Source: Alkalibacillus almallahensis (GTDB lineage: Bacteria; Bacillota; Bacilli; Bacillales; Alkalibacillaceae). Taken from it: 64,000 nt of DNA. Where the stretch lies: assembly GCF_011761495.1 (NCBI RefSeq), contig NZ_JAASRU010000010.1, positions 41,434 to 105,433 of the forward strand, written 5' to 3'. Shown piece after piece: positions 1 through 8,704 of this stretch. Numbering within the stretch: position 1 is the first letter of the stretch; every line of letters starts with the position of its first letter. The notes beneath the pieces are model-generated. The model was not told the DNA's origin and did no database searches. It saw only the letters and a program-made list of their open reading frames with translations. The position numbers and the translations under genes are program-made.

Positions 1-96
1 AACTGGGGCGCTTTTGCATCTCGTTTGTAATAAGATTTGAATGATATTAATGACGACATTCCTTCCTCAACTAATGCCTGCTGTTAGCTTAATGAG

Positions 97-285
97 TTAC
101 GGTATCATTACACTCATAAACGAATACACAATAAGCGTAAATGTAATGGCAACCCAAACGGTATTTCTATCCTTATCTTCATCACCGTTTTTTATTTTTT
201 CCGCTAAAAACACAGTATTCAGAACGAATGCGATACAAAGTATTGGCATCAAATAAATGGCGACCATTTGCATTAATCCCATCAT
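97..285 (-). CDS. Small two-helix membrane protein, unknown function
   Basis: A 62-residue protein with two hydrophobic segments (about residues 4-24 and 42-60) joined by a charged loop rich in K, D and E. The start was set at the ATG at 285 because a strong Shine-Dalgarno (AAGGGGGA) lies 6 nt before it; an in-frame upstream ATG at 342 has no such site. It lies downstream of the multidrug-exporter gene on the same strand, past a terminator at 431-456, so it is probably transcribed separately. I do not recognise a family and infer only membrane location. Confidence 0.6.
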   Translation of the reverse strand: MMGLMQMVAIYLMPILCIAFVLNTVFLAEKIKNGDEDKDRNTVWVAITFTLIVYSFMSVMIP

Positions 286-428
286 CTTCAATTCCCCCTT
301 GTTAAAAATCTTTTGTTTAACATTAATTTCTAATTCGTCCATTCCAGATTCCTATATCATCATAATTGTAATGAAGACTGCTAAAAAAATGCAATAAAAA
401 TGAAAAATTCCAACAAAAAACATGCAAA

Positions 429-518
429 AAAGACCTGATAGTTATAAAACCCCTATCAGGTCACTGATGTTAGTGTTTGTTCACGTGTTTTGCAATTTTC
501 TCTAAGAAAACGGAACTC
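429..518 (-). repeat. Dispersed element, copy A (tiny ORF plus terminator)
   Basis: Shares a block (GTTCCGTTTTCTTAGAGAAA and the following GCAAAACACGTG on the minus strand) plus the downstream hairpin with copy B at 33069-33212; copy C at 31836-31990 shares only the first part. Relative to copy B it lacks about 28 nt between block and hairpin. A 31-codon frame (470-565, minus) runs through the block and ends in SVFLEKIAKHVNKH; copy B keeps nearly the same peptide end. Confidence 0.7.
431..456 (-). terminator. Rho-independent terminator
   Basis: Stem GACCTGATAG/CTATCAGGTC with a T-rich tail on the minus strand. It follows the multidrug exporter gene and forms the end of dispersed element copy A. 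Confidence 0.8.
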
Positions 519-583
519 GTTAACTCGCTCTGAGTGTTTTGGCATCGGCGAACATTGTTTTCCATCCGCTTTTCTTCTATAAT

Positions 584-1063
584 TTATGATAAGTTGACGA
601 TGGTTACGACGAATTCTTCAGCAAAGACGGACAAAGTTGCCATAGTGACAGCTAAGGTCATCATACCAAGATTCGTCCAGACGAATATTTTGCGTTTCGA
701 TATGCCGAATGTCGCAACGGTACTCGCACCGACCTGGCTACTAAACAGGAGTGATGAAACGAAACAAACGCCAAGTGCACCGTAACGTTCGAAGGTCGCT
801 TTTATTTTAGGATTGACCGCAGCCGCAGTCGTTTCGCGTTTCCGCCATTTTTGTTTGAGTTTATGGAAGCCAGCTTTAATGGTCGATCCGAAAAAGATAA
901 AGATAAGCACACTGACCGCATTCCCGAGTACAGCGATTGTAAGAGTTACGAGCGGCGAAAAATCAAAGACGATAATCCCCATTGGGACAGTTAAAGCCAC
1001 TTCCAAAAACGGCACCATACTAACAAAGAACACAAACAACACTTGAAGGATTACATTTTCCAT
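584..1063 (-). CDS. Small multidrug export protein family (DedA-like fold)
   Basis: A 159-residue integral membrane protein with four or five hydrophobic segments. The N-terminal pattern P-F-L-E-V-A-L-T-V-P-M-G (about residues 18-29) is typical of the 'putative small multidrug export protein' family (COG2426 type), and the length is normal. It begins at an ATG after AAGGCGGTGATGGT and is divergent from a TetR gene, with two direct repeats in the shared promoter. This suggests substrate-induced expression. Export of a toxic compound is inferred from family and neighbour, not shown. Confidence 0.8.
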   Translation of the reverse strand: MENVILQVLFVFFVSMVPFLEVALTVPMGIIVFDFSPLVTLTIAVLGNAVSVLIFIFFGSTIKAGFHKLKQKWRKRETTAAAVNPKIKATFERYGALGVCFVSSLLFSSQVGASTVATFGISKRKIFVWTNLGMMTLAVTMATLSVFAEEFVVTIVNLS

Positions 1064-1145
1064 ACCATCACCGCCTTTTATTTAAGTCAACTGACCTAAA
1101 TTCATTATAATACAACTGACCTATAAAAGCAAGGAGCGTTTTTCA
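1064..1145. promoter_or_regulatory. Divergent promoter with TetR-type operator repeats
   Basis: The word CAACTGACCTA occurs at 1088-1098 and again at 1113-1123, 25 bp apart. For the minus-strand exporter a -35 TTGCTT and -10 TATAAT are spaced 17 nt, and one repeat falls inside that spacer, so a bound repressor would block polymerase. A TATAAT also reads toward the tetR gene. Assignment of the repeats to the adjacent TetR protein is an inference. Confidence 0.65.
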
Positions 1146-1748
1146 ATGCCGAAAAAAATCGACCACACCGAACGAAAAGACCATATTATTGAGGCGATGT
1201 TCCGCATCGTACACCGCTCTGGCTTCGAGAAAGCAACACTACGAGAAATCGCCAAAGAAGCTGACCTATCACTCGGATCTGTCCAGCACTTCTTTCCGAA
1301 ACAAGGCGATATTTATATTGATGCAATCGAGGAGATTTACAGTCGGTTCAAAGCCCGCATGGACGAAATCGAACACCATAACGACGAAAACGTCTTCGAC
1401 AACGCCGTCCGCATGATCAAACAAATCGTCCAAGCCAGCACGGAAGAAGAACGCATGGAAAACGATATATGGATGAAATTCTCCATCATGGCCACCATGA
1501 ACCCCGACTACCATGAAGCCAAAAACAAATCCCGCGAAGTCAACTATAGCTTCGCGAAAGAGATTGTGACCATGCTGAGTGAGAATGGGTACTTAAGTAA
1601 GGACGAATCAATCGATGAAGCCGCAAATACATTAACAATCTTTATCCATGGGTTAGTGTTTGAGACGGTGATGTATGATGAACTGTATGATGAAGATAAA
1701 GTTGATGGGGAAGTAAGAAGGTATTTGGATGGAATTACGATTAAATAA
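1146..1748 (+). CDS. TetR/AcrR family transcriptional regulator
   Basis: A 200-residue regulator with the TetR DNA-binding domain at residues 10-56. The helix-turn-helix reads ATLREIAKEADLSLGSVQHF, and the C-terminal helical ligand domain has the usual length. The start ATG has AAGGAG 9 nt upstream. It is divergent from the small multidrug exporter and the two share an 82-bp promoter holding direct repeats, so it most likely represses both itself and the exporter. The ligand is unknown. It ends in a strong terminator. Confidence 0.9.
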   Translation: MPKKIDHTERKDHIIEAMFRIVHRSGFEKATLREIAKEADLSLGSVQHFFPKQGDIYIDAIEEIYSRFKARMDEIEHHNDENVFDNAVRMIKQIVQASTEEERMENDIWMKFSIMATMNPDYHEAKNKSREVNYSFAKEIVTMLSENGYLSKDESIDEAANTLTIFIHGLVFETVMYDELYDEDKVDGEVRRYLDGITIK

Positions 1749-1751
1749 TAA

Positions 1752-1794
1752 AACCGTGTGATAGATCAGTTATATGATTATCACACGGTTTTTG
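1752..1794 (+). terminator. Terminator after tetR
   Basis: Twelve-bp stem AACCGTGTGATA/TATCACACGGTT followed by a T run, directly after the tetR stop codon. Confidence 0.9.
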
Positions 1795-1810
1795 TTACTT
1801 TTTTGACTGT

Positions 1811-2290
1811 TTATAGAGATGGTTTTGACAAACGATCAGTAATCATATGCCGATACTGAGCAGTTCTAAACAGTTGATTATTTAATGAATTATAAGAATA
1901 TGGAACGGTTAACGCTTTGCCTCCGTTAAACTTAATACACGTTTCTTTAGTCGATAGTCTTTCCAAGCTTTCCACATAACCATGCGAAATCCAAGCACAA
2001 TCATGCGAAAGCGGTGACGTTGTCGGCATGAAGTACATATTACAAGATGGTTCAATGACGATCGGAAGCTTTCTATTGATACCGAACACTTTCCTTGTCC
2101 CTTCAAGACGGCCTTTCAAACTACAAAAATAGTAATGACAGGCTTCATTTATTAATTGCTTTGGTGTCGAATAACTATAAAATTCATCATCTTGATCAAC
2201 AACATAAGAACCATAAATACCTTCTGAAAATTCATAAGGTAATACCGCCATCGTTTTAGTGCTTACTCGAGCTTCTTCTTCAATTCTCAC
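1811..2290 (-). CDS. comK: Competence transcription factor ComK, short form
   Basis: ComK activates the DNA-uptake genes during competence. The 159-residue product carries family landmarks: TMAVLPYEFSEG near residue 13, CAWISHGYVE near 97, and the YSYNSLNNQLFRTA block near 131. The start is a GTG preceded by AGGGAGAGG. Relative to the 192-residue B. subtilis protein it stops soon after the RTA block and lacks the C-terminal tail with the FMLYPK-like MecA/ClpCP recognition site. The stop is followed by the tetR terminator, and no remnant of the tail was seen. It may be a true short ComK or a ComK paralogue; the family call is firm. Confidence 0.88.
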   Translation of the reverse strand: MRIEEEARVSTKTMAVLPYEFSEGIYGSYVVDQDDEFYSYSTPKQLINEACHYYFCSLKGRLEGTRKVFGINRKLPIVIEPSCNMYFMPTTSPLSHDCAWISHGYVESLERLSTKETCIKFNGGKALTVPYSYNSLNNQLFRTAQYRHMITDRLSKPSL

Positions 2291-2556
2291 ATGAACCTCT
2301 CCCTAATATAAATTTATATTTATATTAGTTAAAATACTTTCAAAAGTAAAATCGCAATTTGTTCAAAAATGACCTAAATTGTAGCCTTTTATTCAGTAAA
2401 GCTAGTTAATGTTTAAACAATAACGCTCATTTTCTATAATTTAATGAAAATTTCTAGTTAAGTAGTTAAAGTCTTTAATAGATAAAATCACCTAAAGTGT
2501 CGTTGATTACCTAGTTAATGAAACTAATAAGTTTTAATATTAACCTTAACAATAAC
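2291..2556. other. AT-rich non-coding region upstream of comK
   Basis: About 270 bp without a supported gene. It holds the comK promoter region (AT-rich runs at 2300-2335) and several scattered CTAGTTAA/TAGTTAA words at 2403, 2454 and 2511 that are not evenly spaced. A loose AAAA-N5-TTTT-like ComK box (AAAATCGCAATTT, around 2348) could serve autoregulation but is only an approximate match. Confidence 0.45.
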
Positions 2557-2558
2557 AA

Positions 2559-2586
2559 AACCGACCTAACTCCCATTAGGTCGGTT
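2559..2586 (-). terminator. Terminator after M20 hydrolase gene
   Basis: Stem AACCGACCTAA/TTAGGTCGGTT with a T-rich minus-strand tail, just past the stop at 2591. Confidence 0.85.
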
Positions 2587-2590
2587 CATT

Positions 2591-3988
2591 TTAGATTACT
2601 GGTCCAGGTTTAGCGCCATCACCAATCGGAGAAATGTAGCCTTGTTTTGCGGTTCTTTGTTGTAGCTCTTCCTTCGCTTTCTCTAGTTTCTCTTGATCTT
2701 GCATCACATCAATCGCAGCTGCGGCCATGACTTTGCCGGCATACAGCATACCTTTGTGGCCGATGGATGTGCCGCCTTGGGAAACGGCTTGCCAGGAATG
2801 GAGTGATGTGCCATTGACGAAGCAAGTCGTTAGACATTGGGTGGTTGGGGTAACCCAGCTGACATCTGCAACATCGGTTGATCCGGTTTGTTCATGGATT
2901 TGATCGCGACCGACAATGAAATCAGTAAGGGTATGACCGTCTAAGCCATTTGCCCAGTATGTGTTTTGTTCGGCTTCTGATAAGGTGCTGCGAATCGTTT
3001 CGGCAAAGGCGCGTTCGTCTTCTGAGTAAGTTGGTGGTTCGATCATGTCTAAGCTTGCTTGAATCGCATCATCGAGTGTGTCGTTTCGAACAAGATCACT
3101 CGATCCGCTGTCGAAATGGACTTCAACCTCGGTTTCGGTCATTTGTGCGGCACCTTCTGCGACATTTTTCACGCGTTCGAAAATCTCGTGTGCTTCTTTG
3201 ACGTTACTGGCGCGCACGAGATAAAGCACTTCCGCTTCAGACTGGACCACATTCGGTGCATTGCCACCTGTATTCGTCACGGCGTAATGTAGGCGAGCGT
3301 TCTGGACGATATGTTCGCGTAAGTAATTGACGCCAACGTTCATGAGTTCAACGGCATCGAGCGCGCTCCGTCCTAAGTGTGGACTCGCCGCAGCGTGCGC
3401 GGATTGACCCTTAAAACGGAAAAATACTTGTTGGACGGCTAGCACATTAAGGCGTAACACTGAATTCACTGGTGCTGGATGCCAACAGAGCGCAAAATCG
3501 ACATCATCAAACACGCCCGCTTTCACCATAAATGCTTTTCCGTCCCCGCTTTCTTCTGCAGGGCAACCGTAATAACGGACAGTTCCTTCTAAACCGTGTT
3601 CTTCCATATACGTTTTAACCGCAATTGCCGCCGCATAAGAGCCAGTTCCGAGTAAATTATGACCACAGCCATGGCCACTGCCACCTTGGACGATCGGCTG
3701 GTGTTCTGTAGCCCCGCGTTCTTGGCTTAACCCTTCTAACGCGTCATATTCGCCTAGAAATGCGACAACAGGTTCACCTGAGCCGTATTCTGCGACAAAT
3801 GCAGTCGACATGCCTGCAATCCCTCGTGTCACAGTGAATCCTTCTTGTTCAAGGCTACTTGTAATATAATGGGCAGACTCGACTTCCTCAAAAGCCGTTT
3901 CCGCAAATTCCCATAAATCATCGCTCATTTGAATGAACTGGTCTTGTTTCGCATCGATATAGGACGCAATTGTTTTCGCATGGTCCAT
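2591..3988 (-). CDS. M20 family amidohydrolase, AbgB-like
   Basis: A 465-residue zinc-dependent amidohydrolase resembling p-aminobenzoyl-glutamate utilisation protein B (AbgB). The metal-site segment GHGCGHNLLGTGSYA lies near residue 105, and a second signature CPAEESGDGKAFM lies near 140. The dimerisation insert with QSAHAAASPH is near 195. The start at 3988 was preferred to the longer frame at 4033 because AGGAGGGGA lies directly before it. It stands alone between comK and copA. The natural substrate could be another N-acyl or peptide-like amide; no abgA or abgT partner is nearby. Confidence 0.85.
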   Translation of the reverse strand: MDHAKTIASYIDAKQDQFIQMSDDLWEFAETAFEEVESAHYITSSLEQEGFTVTRGIAGMSTAFVAEYGSGEPVVAFLGEYDALEGLSQERGATEHQPIVQGGSGHGCGHNLLGTGSYAAAIAVKTYMEEHGLEGTVRYYGCPAEESGDGKAFMVKAGVFDDVDFALCWHPAPVNSVLRLNVLAVQQVFFRFKGQSAHAAASPHLGRSALDAVELMNVGVNYLREHIVQNARLHYAVTNTGGNAPNVVQSEAEVLYLVRASNVKEAHEIFERVKNVAEGAAQMTETEVEVHFDSGSSDLVRNDTLDDAIQASLDMIEPPTYSEDERAFAETIRSTLSEAEQNTYWANGLDGHTLTDFIVGRDQIHEQTGSTDVADVSWVTPTTQCLTTCFVNGTSLHSWQAVSQGGTSIGHKGMLYAGKVMAAAAIDVMQDQEKLEKAKEELQQRTAKQGYISPIGDGAKPGPVI

Positions 3989-4098
3989 CCTTATCCCCTC
4001 CTGTGCGTGTCTTTTGTTATTATAAAATGACATACTTTTCAGTTAAATTCAATTCCTTTTTTATTCTATGCCCAGCTTTCACTTTTTAAATTAGTACC

Positions 4099-4165
4099 GC
4101 TATTTATTAAATAAATCCATGAACTTATGAAATAAATTCGTCCATTTATCTCATAAATTCAAATC
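4099..4165. repeat. 21-nt phased repeats, family TTAT-NNN-ATAAAT (3 units)
   Basis: Three related 13-mers, TTATTAAATAAAT, TTATGAAATAAAT and TTATCTCATAAAT, start at 4104, 4125 and 4146, exactly 21 nt apart. The region lies between the copA terminator and the M20 hydrolase start. The same family recurs at 22342-22496 and 31657-31831. Confidence 0.7.
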
Positions 4166-4175
4166 ACAAAAAGAA

Positions 4176-4201
4176 ACCCGTTCAGCTTCAGCTGAACGGG
4201 A
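4176..4201 (-). terminator. Terminator of the copper operon
   Basis: Stem CCCGTTCAGCT/AGCTGAACGGG with a minus-strand T tract, directly after the copA stop. Confidence 0.9.
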
Positions 4202-4207
4202 GCCATT

Positions 4208-6592
4208 TTATATCTTAGCGCGTTTAAGTCGTAGGGAGTTCGTTACAACACTGACTGAACTTAATGCCATCGCAGCGCCTGCGACCCATGGCGCAAGGAG
4301 ACCGATCGCTGCGACAGGAATACCTGCTGTGTTGTAGCCAAATGCCCAGAATAGGTTTTGCCGAATGTTACGAATCGTTGCATGACTGACTTTGATCGCT
4401 TTCGGAATCAGTTGCAACTCGCCGCCTAAAATCGTAATGTCAGCCGCTTCAATCGCAACTTCAGTTCCAGTACCGATCGCAATGCCGATATCCGCAATCG
4501 CAAGGGCTGGCGCATCGTTCACGCCATCGCCGACCATCGCAACTTTGTGACCCTGAAGTTGGAGTTCTTTCACTTTTTCTGCTTTATCTTCTGGCAAGAC
4601 TTCAGAAATCGTGTCGTCGATGCCAACTTGTTTCGCAATCGCTCGAGCCGTACGCTCGTTATCACCTGTCAGCATCATCACGGTTAAGCCTTGGTCTTGT
4701 AATGCTTTAATCGCATCAGGTGCCGTTTCTTTAATCGTGTCCGCCACAGAGACGATACCACGGTATTCACCATCTACAGCAATCAACATCGCGGTCTCGC
4801 CCGCTTCTTCCATCTCGATTAAGGTTTGTTCTGCATCGCCAATTGCGACGCCATGATCTTGCATCAGTTTACGATTACCGACGAGAATCGTTTGGTCTGA
4901 CACTGTTGCTTCAATCCCATGACCAGGCACAGCTTGAAATTGTTCAGTGTCACTTAACGTGACCTCTTCTTCTGTCGCATATGCCACAATCGCTTGAGCG
5001 AGTGGATGTTCTGAGCCTTTCTCAGCACTAGCGAGTAACTGTAACGTCTCTCGGTCACCTATAAATGTCGTGACTTCAGGCTTCCCTTTCGTAATCGTAC
5101 CTGTTTTATCAAGTACGATTGTGTCTAGTTCATGTGTGCGTTCTAAATGTTCGCCACCTTTGAATAGGATACCATTTTCAGCAGCTTTCCCAGTGCCGAC
5201 CATAATTGATGTCGGTGTCGCAAGGCCTAGTGCACATGGACACGCAATCACTAACACCGCTATCGCCGCCACGAGTGCTGGCTCGAGCTGACCAGGTTGA
5301 ACAACTGTGATCCACGTAATAAACGTGACCACGGCAATCCCGACGACAATCGGTACGAAATAGCCGGAAATGACGTCAGCTAAACGTTGGATCGGCGCTT
5401 TTGACCCTTGTGCATCTTCAACGACTTTGACAATCAACGCAAGTGCGGTATCTTTACCAACCTTCGTCGCTTCCATTTCAATCACACCGTTTTGGTTGAT
5501 CGTCGAACCGATCACAGTCGAATCTGCTTCTTTTTCAACAGGCATCGATTCACCTGTAATCATTGACTCGTCAATCGACGTCGAGCCGCTGACGACCGTA
5601 CCGTCTACGGGTATCTTCTCACCTGGTTTTACAATCAGATGGTCACCGACGACGACATCTTCTACTGGTGTCATCACTTCTTCGCCGTTACGTAAAACAC
5701 GTGCTTCTTTCGCCTGCAAGTTCAATAACGACGACAATGCGTTTTTCGTTTGCGTTTTCGCCCGCGTTTCTAAATATTTACCGAATAAAATGAGTGTAAT
5801 AATGACCGCGCTCGCTTCATAATACAAATGCGGATCATAACCAGGATTGCCGATCGTGCGAATCCCTTCTGATAAACTGTAAAAGTAAGCCGCACTCGTA
5901 CCTAACGCAACGAGCACATCCATGTTCGCCCCGCCGTTACGTAAGTTTTTATACGCACCGACGTAAAACTGCCAGCCAATCACAAATTGAACGGGTGTTG
6001 CTAAAGCAAACTGGAACCACGGATTCATGAAAATAGCTGGAATCGACATGTTAAATAAATGGACAAACATTGTCAGAAGTAATGGCGCTGACAACGCCGC
6101 TGAGACGATTAACTTCGTCTTCTGTTTGTTGAGTTCTTGTTCTTTGTACGATTCTTTCTCCTCAGCTTCCGCTTTCGGTGCAGCGTCATAGCCGAGCTTT
6201 TGGATCTTTTCGATTAACGTATCTGGATCAATGATGCCAGGGTTATATTGGATCGACGCTGATTCTGTCGTTAAATTCACACTCGCGGTCTCGACGCCGT
6301 TTTGTTTATTTAACACCTTTTCAATGCGGCTCGAGCATGCCGCACACGTCATGCCGTACACATCGAGGTCTGCTTCTTCTTTCAACACACCATAGCCGAC
6401 TTTTTCGATTTTATTCGTAATATCATCCATCGACGTTTGTTCAGGGTCATAATCGACCGCTGCTTTTTCCGTCGTTAAGTTTACTTGTGCATCGACGCCG
6501 TCCATTTTATTGAGGACTTTTTCAACACGCGTCGAACAAGCCGCACATGTCATCCCTGTCACGGTTAAATCTGCATGTTCTTTCTCATTCAT
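4208..6592 (-). CDS. copA: Copper-exporting P-type ATPase CopA
   Basis: A P1B-type ATPase of 794 residues that pumps Cu(I) out of the cell. Two N-terminal heavy-metal domains each carry MTCAACS (residues 14-20 and 81-87). These are followed by membrane helices, the actuator TGES (347-350), the ion-binding CPC motif (451-453), the phosphorylation motif DKTGT (495-499), an SEHP motif near 532 and the hinge GDGVNDAP. It starts 12 nt after the csoR stop with a strong AAGGAGGG site, so it is the last gene of a trx-csoR-copA operon. No copZ chaperone gene sits between csoR and copA, unlike in B. subtilis. Confidence 0.97.
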   Translation of the reverse strand: MNEKEHADLTVTGMTCAACSTRVEKVLNKMDGVDAQVNLTTEKAAVDYDPEQTSMDDITNKIEKVGYGVLKEEADLDVYGMTCAACSSRIEKVLNKQNGVETASVNLTTESASIQYNPGIIDPDTLIEKIQKLGYDAAPKAEAEEKESYKEQELNKQKTKLIVSAALSAPLLLTMFVHLFNMSIPAIFMNPWFQFALATPVQFVIGWQFYVGAYKNLRNGGANMDVLVALGTSAAYFYSLSEGIRTIGNPGYDPHLYYEASAVIITLILFGKYLETRAKTQTKNALSSLLNLQAKEARVLRNGEEVMTPVEDVVVGDHLIVKPGEKIPVDGTVVSGSTSIDESMITGESMPVEKEADSTVIGSTINQNGVIEMEATKVGKDTALALIVKVVEDAQGSKAPIQRLADVISGYFVPIVVGIAVVTFITWITVVQPGQLEPALVAAIAVLVIACPCALGLATPTSIMVGTGKAAENGILFKGGEHLERTHELDTIVLDKTGTITKGKPEVTTFIGDRETLQLLASAEKGSEHPLAQAIVAYATEEEVTLSDTEQFQAVPGHGIEATVSDQTILVGNRKLMQDHGVAIGDAEQTLIEMEEAGETAMLIAVDGEYRGIVSVADTIKETAPDAIKALQDQGLTVMMLTGDNERTARAIAKQVGIDDTISEVLPEDKAEKVKELQLQGHKVAMVGDGVNDAPALAIADIGIAIGTGTEVAIEAADITILGGELQLIPKAIKVSHATIRNIRQNLFWAFGYNTAGIPVAAIGLLAPWVAGAAMALSSVSVVTNSLRLKRAKI

Positions 6593-6604
6593 ATTCGTCC
6601 CTCC

Positions 6605-6907
6605 TTACTTCGAAAACTGTTTTAAGACGTCCATTAACTCTTGAATCGTCTCGTCACCTTCCCCTTTTTGAATCGCATCAGTCACGCAATGGTTAATATG
6701 ACGTTCGGTGACAGAAAATCCGACGTTTTTAAGCGCTGATTGAATCGCGCTAATTTGAACTAATATATCGACACAATAGCGATCTTCTTCGACCATATTT
6801 TGAATACCGCGCACTTGCCCTTCGATTCGCTTTAGGCGGTTCATAAGCTTTTCTTTTTCATCATCCGTTCGCGGTACAACAGGTTCGTCATGTAAATATT
6901 CGCTCAT
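6605..6907 (-). CDS. csoR: Copper-sensing repressor CsoR
   Basis: A 100-residue all-helical DUF156/CsoR repressor that leaves DNA when it binds Cu(I). The conserved pattern is visible: RLKRIEGQVRGIQNMVEED, a cysteine in RYCVD, and the second ligands in HINHCV. These match the Cys-His-Cys copper site. A CsoR-type box (6933-6949) lies just before its start and another before the upstream thioredoxin-like gene. Both fit feedback control of the operon. The RBS (AAAGGA) is rather far, about 11 nt, from the ATG. Confidence 0.95.
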   Translation of the reverse strand: MSEYLHDEPVVPRTDDEKEKLMNRLKRIEGQVRGIQNMVEEDRYCVDILVQISAIQSALKNVGFSVTERHINHCVTDAIQKGEGDETIQELMDVLKQFSK

Positions 6908-6932
6908 TTGATCAACATCCTTTCTTTTTACT

Positions 6933-6949
6933 ATACCCCCGTACAGTAT
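6933..6949 (-). promoter_or_regulatory. CsoR-type operator before csoR
   Basis: ATACCCCCGTACAGTAT shares its length, outer ATAC/GTAT arms and C-run with the box at 7324-7340. It sits between the thioredoxin-like gene and csoR. Confidence 0.65.
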
Positions 6950-6967
6950 TTATATGGTTAAAAATTT

Positions 6968-7291
6968 TTACGTTAACATCAAGTCAATCTTTTCGCTAAA
7001 CGCTTCCATTCGCATAAAGCGATCTTCACGCATCACTTCTTTTTGATCTTGGAACACCAACGTAATCGGGGCCGTAAAGACGAGGTATTCGCCTGATACT
7101 TCTTTTACCTCATCCACGTCGACATACCCGAGGGCTATATTGTCATACGTCTCTAATTCGTCTTGTATGCGTGGCCATAACGCTGAACACACGCTACACC
7201 CTTGGCTCGATATAAATAACAACGCATTGTCGTTTTCCGCGACAAACGTTCTAACCTCTTCTATTGACTGCAATGTTTCAGCTTGACTCAT
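6968..7291 (-). CDS. Thioredoxin-like protein in the copper operon
   Basis: A 107-residue single-domain thioredoxin-fold protein similar in size to B. subtilis YtpP. The redox motif is CSVC (about residues 32-35, within SSQGCSVCSALWP) rather than the classic CGPC, and the cis-proline lies in TAPITLVF. There is no signal peptide, so it acts in the cytoplasm. It is first in the run trx-csoR-copA and a CsoR-type box overlaps its promoter, so copper induction is likely. A role in guarding or carrying thiols under copper stress is an inference. Confidence 0.85.
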   Translation of the reverse strand: MSQAETLQSIEEVRTFVAENDNALLFISSQGCSVCSALWPRIQDELETYDNIALGYVDVDEVKEVSGEYLVFTAPITLVFQDQKEVMREDRFMRMEAFSEKIDLMLT

Positions 7292-7323
7292 ATCGTCACC
7301 ACCTTATCTAAACCAAGAGTATC

Positions 7324-7340
7324 ATACCCCCTGTAGGTAT
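7324..7340 (-). promoter_or_regulatory. CsoR-type operator before the thioredoxin-like gene
   Basis: ATACCCCCTGTAGGTAT has inverted ATACC/GGTAT arms around a 7-nt centre, the pattern of CsoR boxes (TACC...GGTA). It lies 33 nt before the start codon. Confidence 0.75.
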
Positions 7341-7451
7341 GTAAACATAACTGCTTCTTCTGCAATCTTTAAACGCATAGAGTTCAATAATGATACTTAT
7401 TAATTGTTATTTTATGTTAAAATCATGGTAACTTTTAGAAGAGGCGTGTTA

Positions 7452-7829
7452 ATGGTGAAAATCTCAGAAAGAGTCTCTGTTGGTCTAGTAACAGCTTTTA
7501 TTTTTTCTATCGCATTATCGGCTTTCGGAAATGTTTGGGAATATTTTTGGGGCTATTTTTCAGTGACAGCCACCATTTGTCTCATATTCGGCATACCCTT
7601 TTCGATTGTTGCAGACCATCTTATTGAACGTATTCAATCGTATCAATACATCTTCTCAGTGACCTTATATCTGTTTGGCGGAATCGTTTGTAATGTCATG
7701 CTATTTATTGGTTTATCATCTACAGGGATTTCAAGCACAACAATTAATACTTTTGTATTCGGTGTCATAGCTTCACTGTTATATTTACATCTATTGCTGT
7801 TTGGAAAGTATTTTTCTAACAATCATTAA
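7452..7829 (+). CDS. Four-helix membrane protein, unknown
   Basis: A 125-residue hydrophobic protein with four predicted helices. The start at ATG 7452 follows the GAGGCG site; the longer frame from 7404 has no ribosome site. It is the first of a series of small membrane-protein genes up to 12.3 kb. No family is recognised. Confidence 0.6.
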   Translation: MVKISERVSVGLVTAFIFSIALSAFGNVWEYFWGYFSVTATICLIFGIPFSIVADHLIERIQSYQYIFSVTLYLFGGIVCNVMLFIGLSSTGISSTTINTFVFGVIASLLYLHLLLFGKYFSNNH

Positions 7830-7881
7830 TTGGAAGAATCATATGTATAAATTTATATCTCAATTGAATGGAGTGTGCGAA

Positions 7882-8094
7882 ATGAAAGAAAACAAAGAAA
7901 CACCCGAAGAAAGAAGAGAACGAGTAAGACAAGAGGAACGACAAGGTGATCCTCTTGGTAATTTGAAAGATTCATCTGAGAGGGCTAAATATGGAAGTCT
8001 TGTAGATTTGGTCGGTGGTTTAAACTGGAAAGTGACACTGGTTATTCTTTTAATACTTATAATAGGAGTTATAGGGTATGGGTTATTTTTTTAA
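7882..8094 (+). CDS. Small membrane protein, DUF6366-like
   Basis: A 70-residue protein with a charged N-terminal half (KETPEERRERVRQEERQGDP), a middle motif NLKDSSERAKYGSLVDLVGG, and one C-terminal membrane helix (about residues 47-69). This layout resembles DUF6366 proteins of Bacillaceae. The start at 7882 has GGAGTGTG upstream. It follows the previous membrane gene with a 52-nt gap and may share its transcript. Function unknown. Confidence 0.65.
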   Translation: MKENKETPEERRERVRQEERQGDPLGNLKDSSERAKYGSLVDLVGGLNWKVTLVILLILIIGVIGYGLFF

Positions 8095-8352
8095 TACGTA
8101 ATAGATCTAACGTAATAAAGCGTAATGACGACGTTCAATAGGTTTTGTAAAAGCTCTTAAATACCCAATTGAGGCAGAGTTTTTCATAGGTAACAATAAT
8201 ATCAACACATGGAAGAAATATTAATGTTTCGATCCACTAGCTATAATTTAATTGAGTTTCTATAACTGAGAATTATAAAAACATCTATAAATCATACTTG
8301 TATAACACTTTTGTGCAGCATGTTAGACAACGCTTTTTCTGGGGGAGTTTCT

Positions 8353-8604
8353 ATGACTGATAATCACTTAGATCTAATAATGGGTTATTTTGGATTATTG
8401 TTACTTGGGTCAGCTATTATAACAAATGAACAAATATTAGGGAGCGATGTTTTTGTATTAATTTTGTTTGGAACAGTATTTATTACACATTATTTTAAGC
8501 ATGCCGATTCTAAACACGACGATGTTTCAAAAAAATTCATAATCATAACTCGCCTAACAGTTTTGGGTATATTGCTAGCTATAATGTTAATTAAATACAT
8601 TTAA
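8353..8604 (+). CDS. Small membrane protein, unknown
   Basis: An 83-residue protein with hydrophobic segments near residues 7-18, 28-42 and 62-80, separated by a His/Lys-rich stretch (HYFKHADSKHDD). The ATG at 8353 follows GGGGGAG, the best ribosome site in the stretch. No family recognised. The 258-bp gap before it holds no other supported feature. Confidence 0.6.
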   Translation: MTDNHLDLIMGYFGLLLLGSAIITNEQILGSDVFVLILFGTVFITHYFKHADSKHDDVSKKFIIITRLTVLGILLAIMLIKYI

Positions 8605-8704
8605 TTTGGAGTCAAGCAAGTTTTTTCTGCACATACATAACCATATCTCTTTTAAGAATCAAAAAATATAGCAATGAATGACTATTTAACAGGGAGTCTA
8701 GTAA

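Noticed and set aside
2403..2520. Repeated CTAGTTAA words upstream of comK as another phased array
   Set aside because: Spacing is 51 and 57 nt and irregular; no 20-21-nt period could be shown.
5370..5822. 150-codon frame opposite copA
   Set aside because: Antisense shadow of a well-conserved ATPase; no ribosome site.
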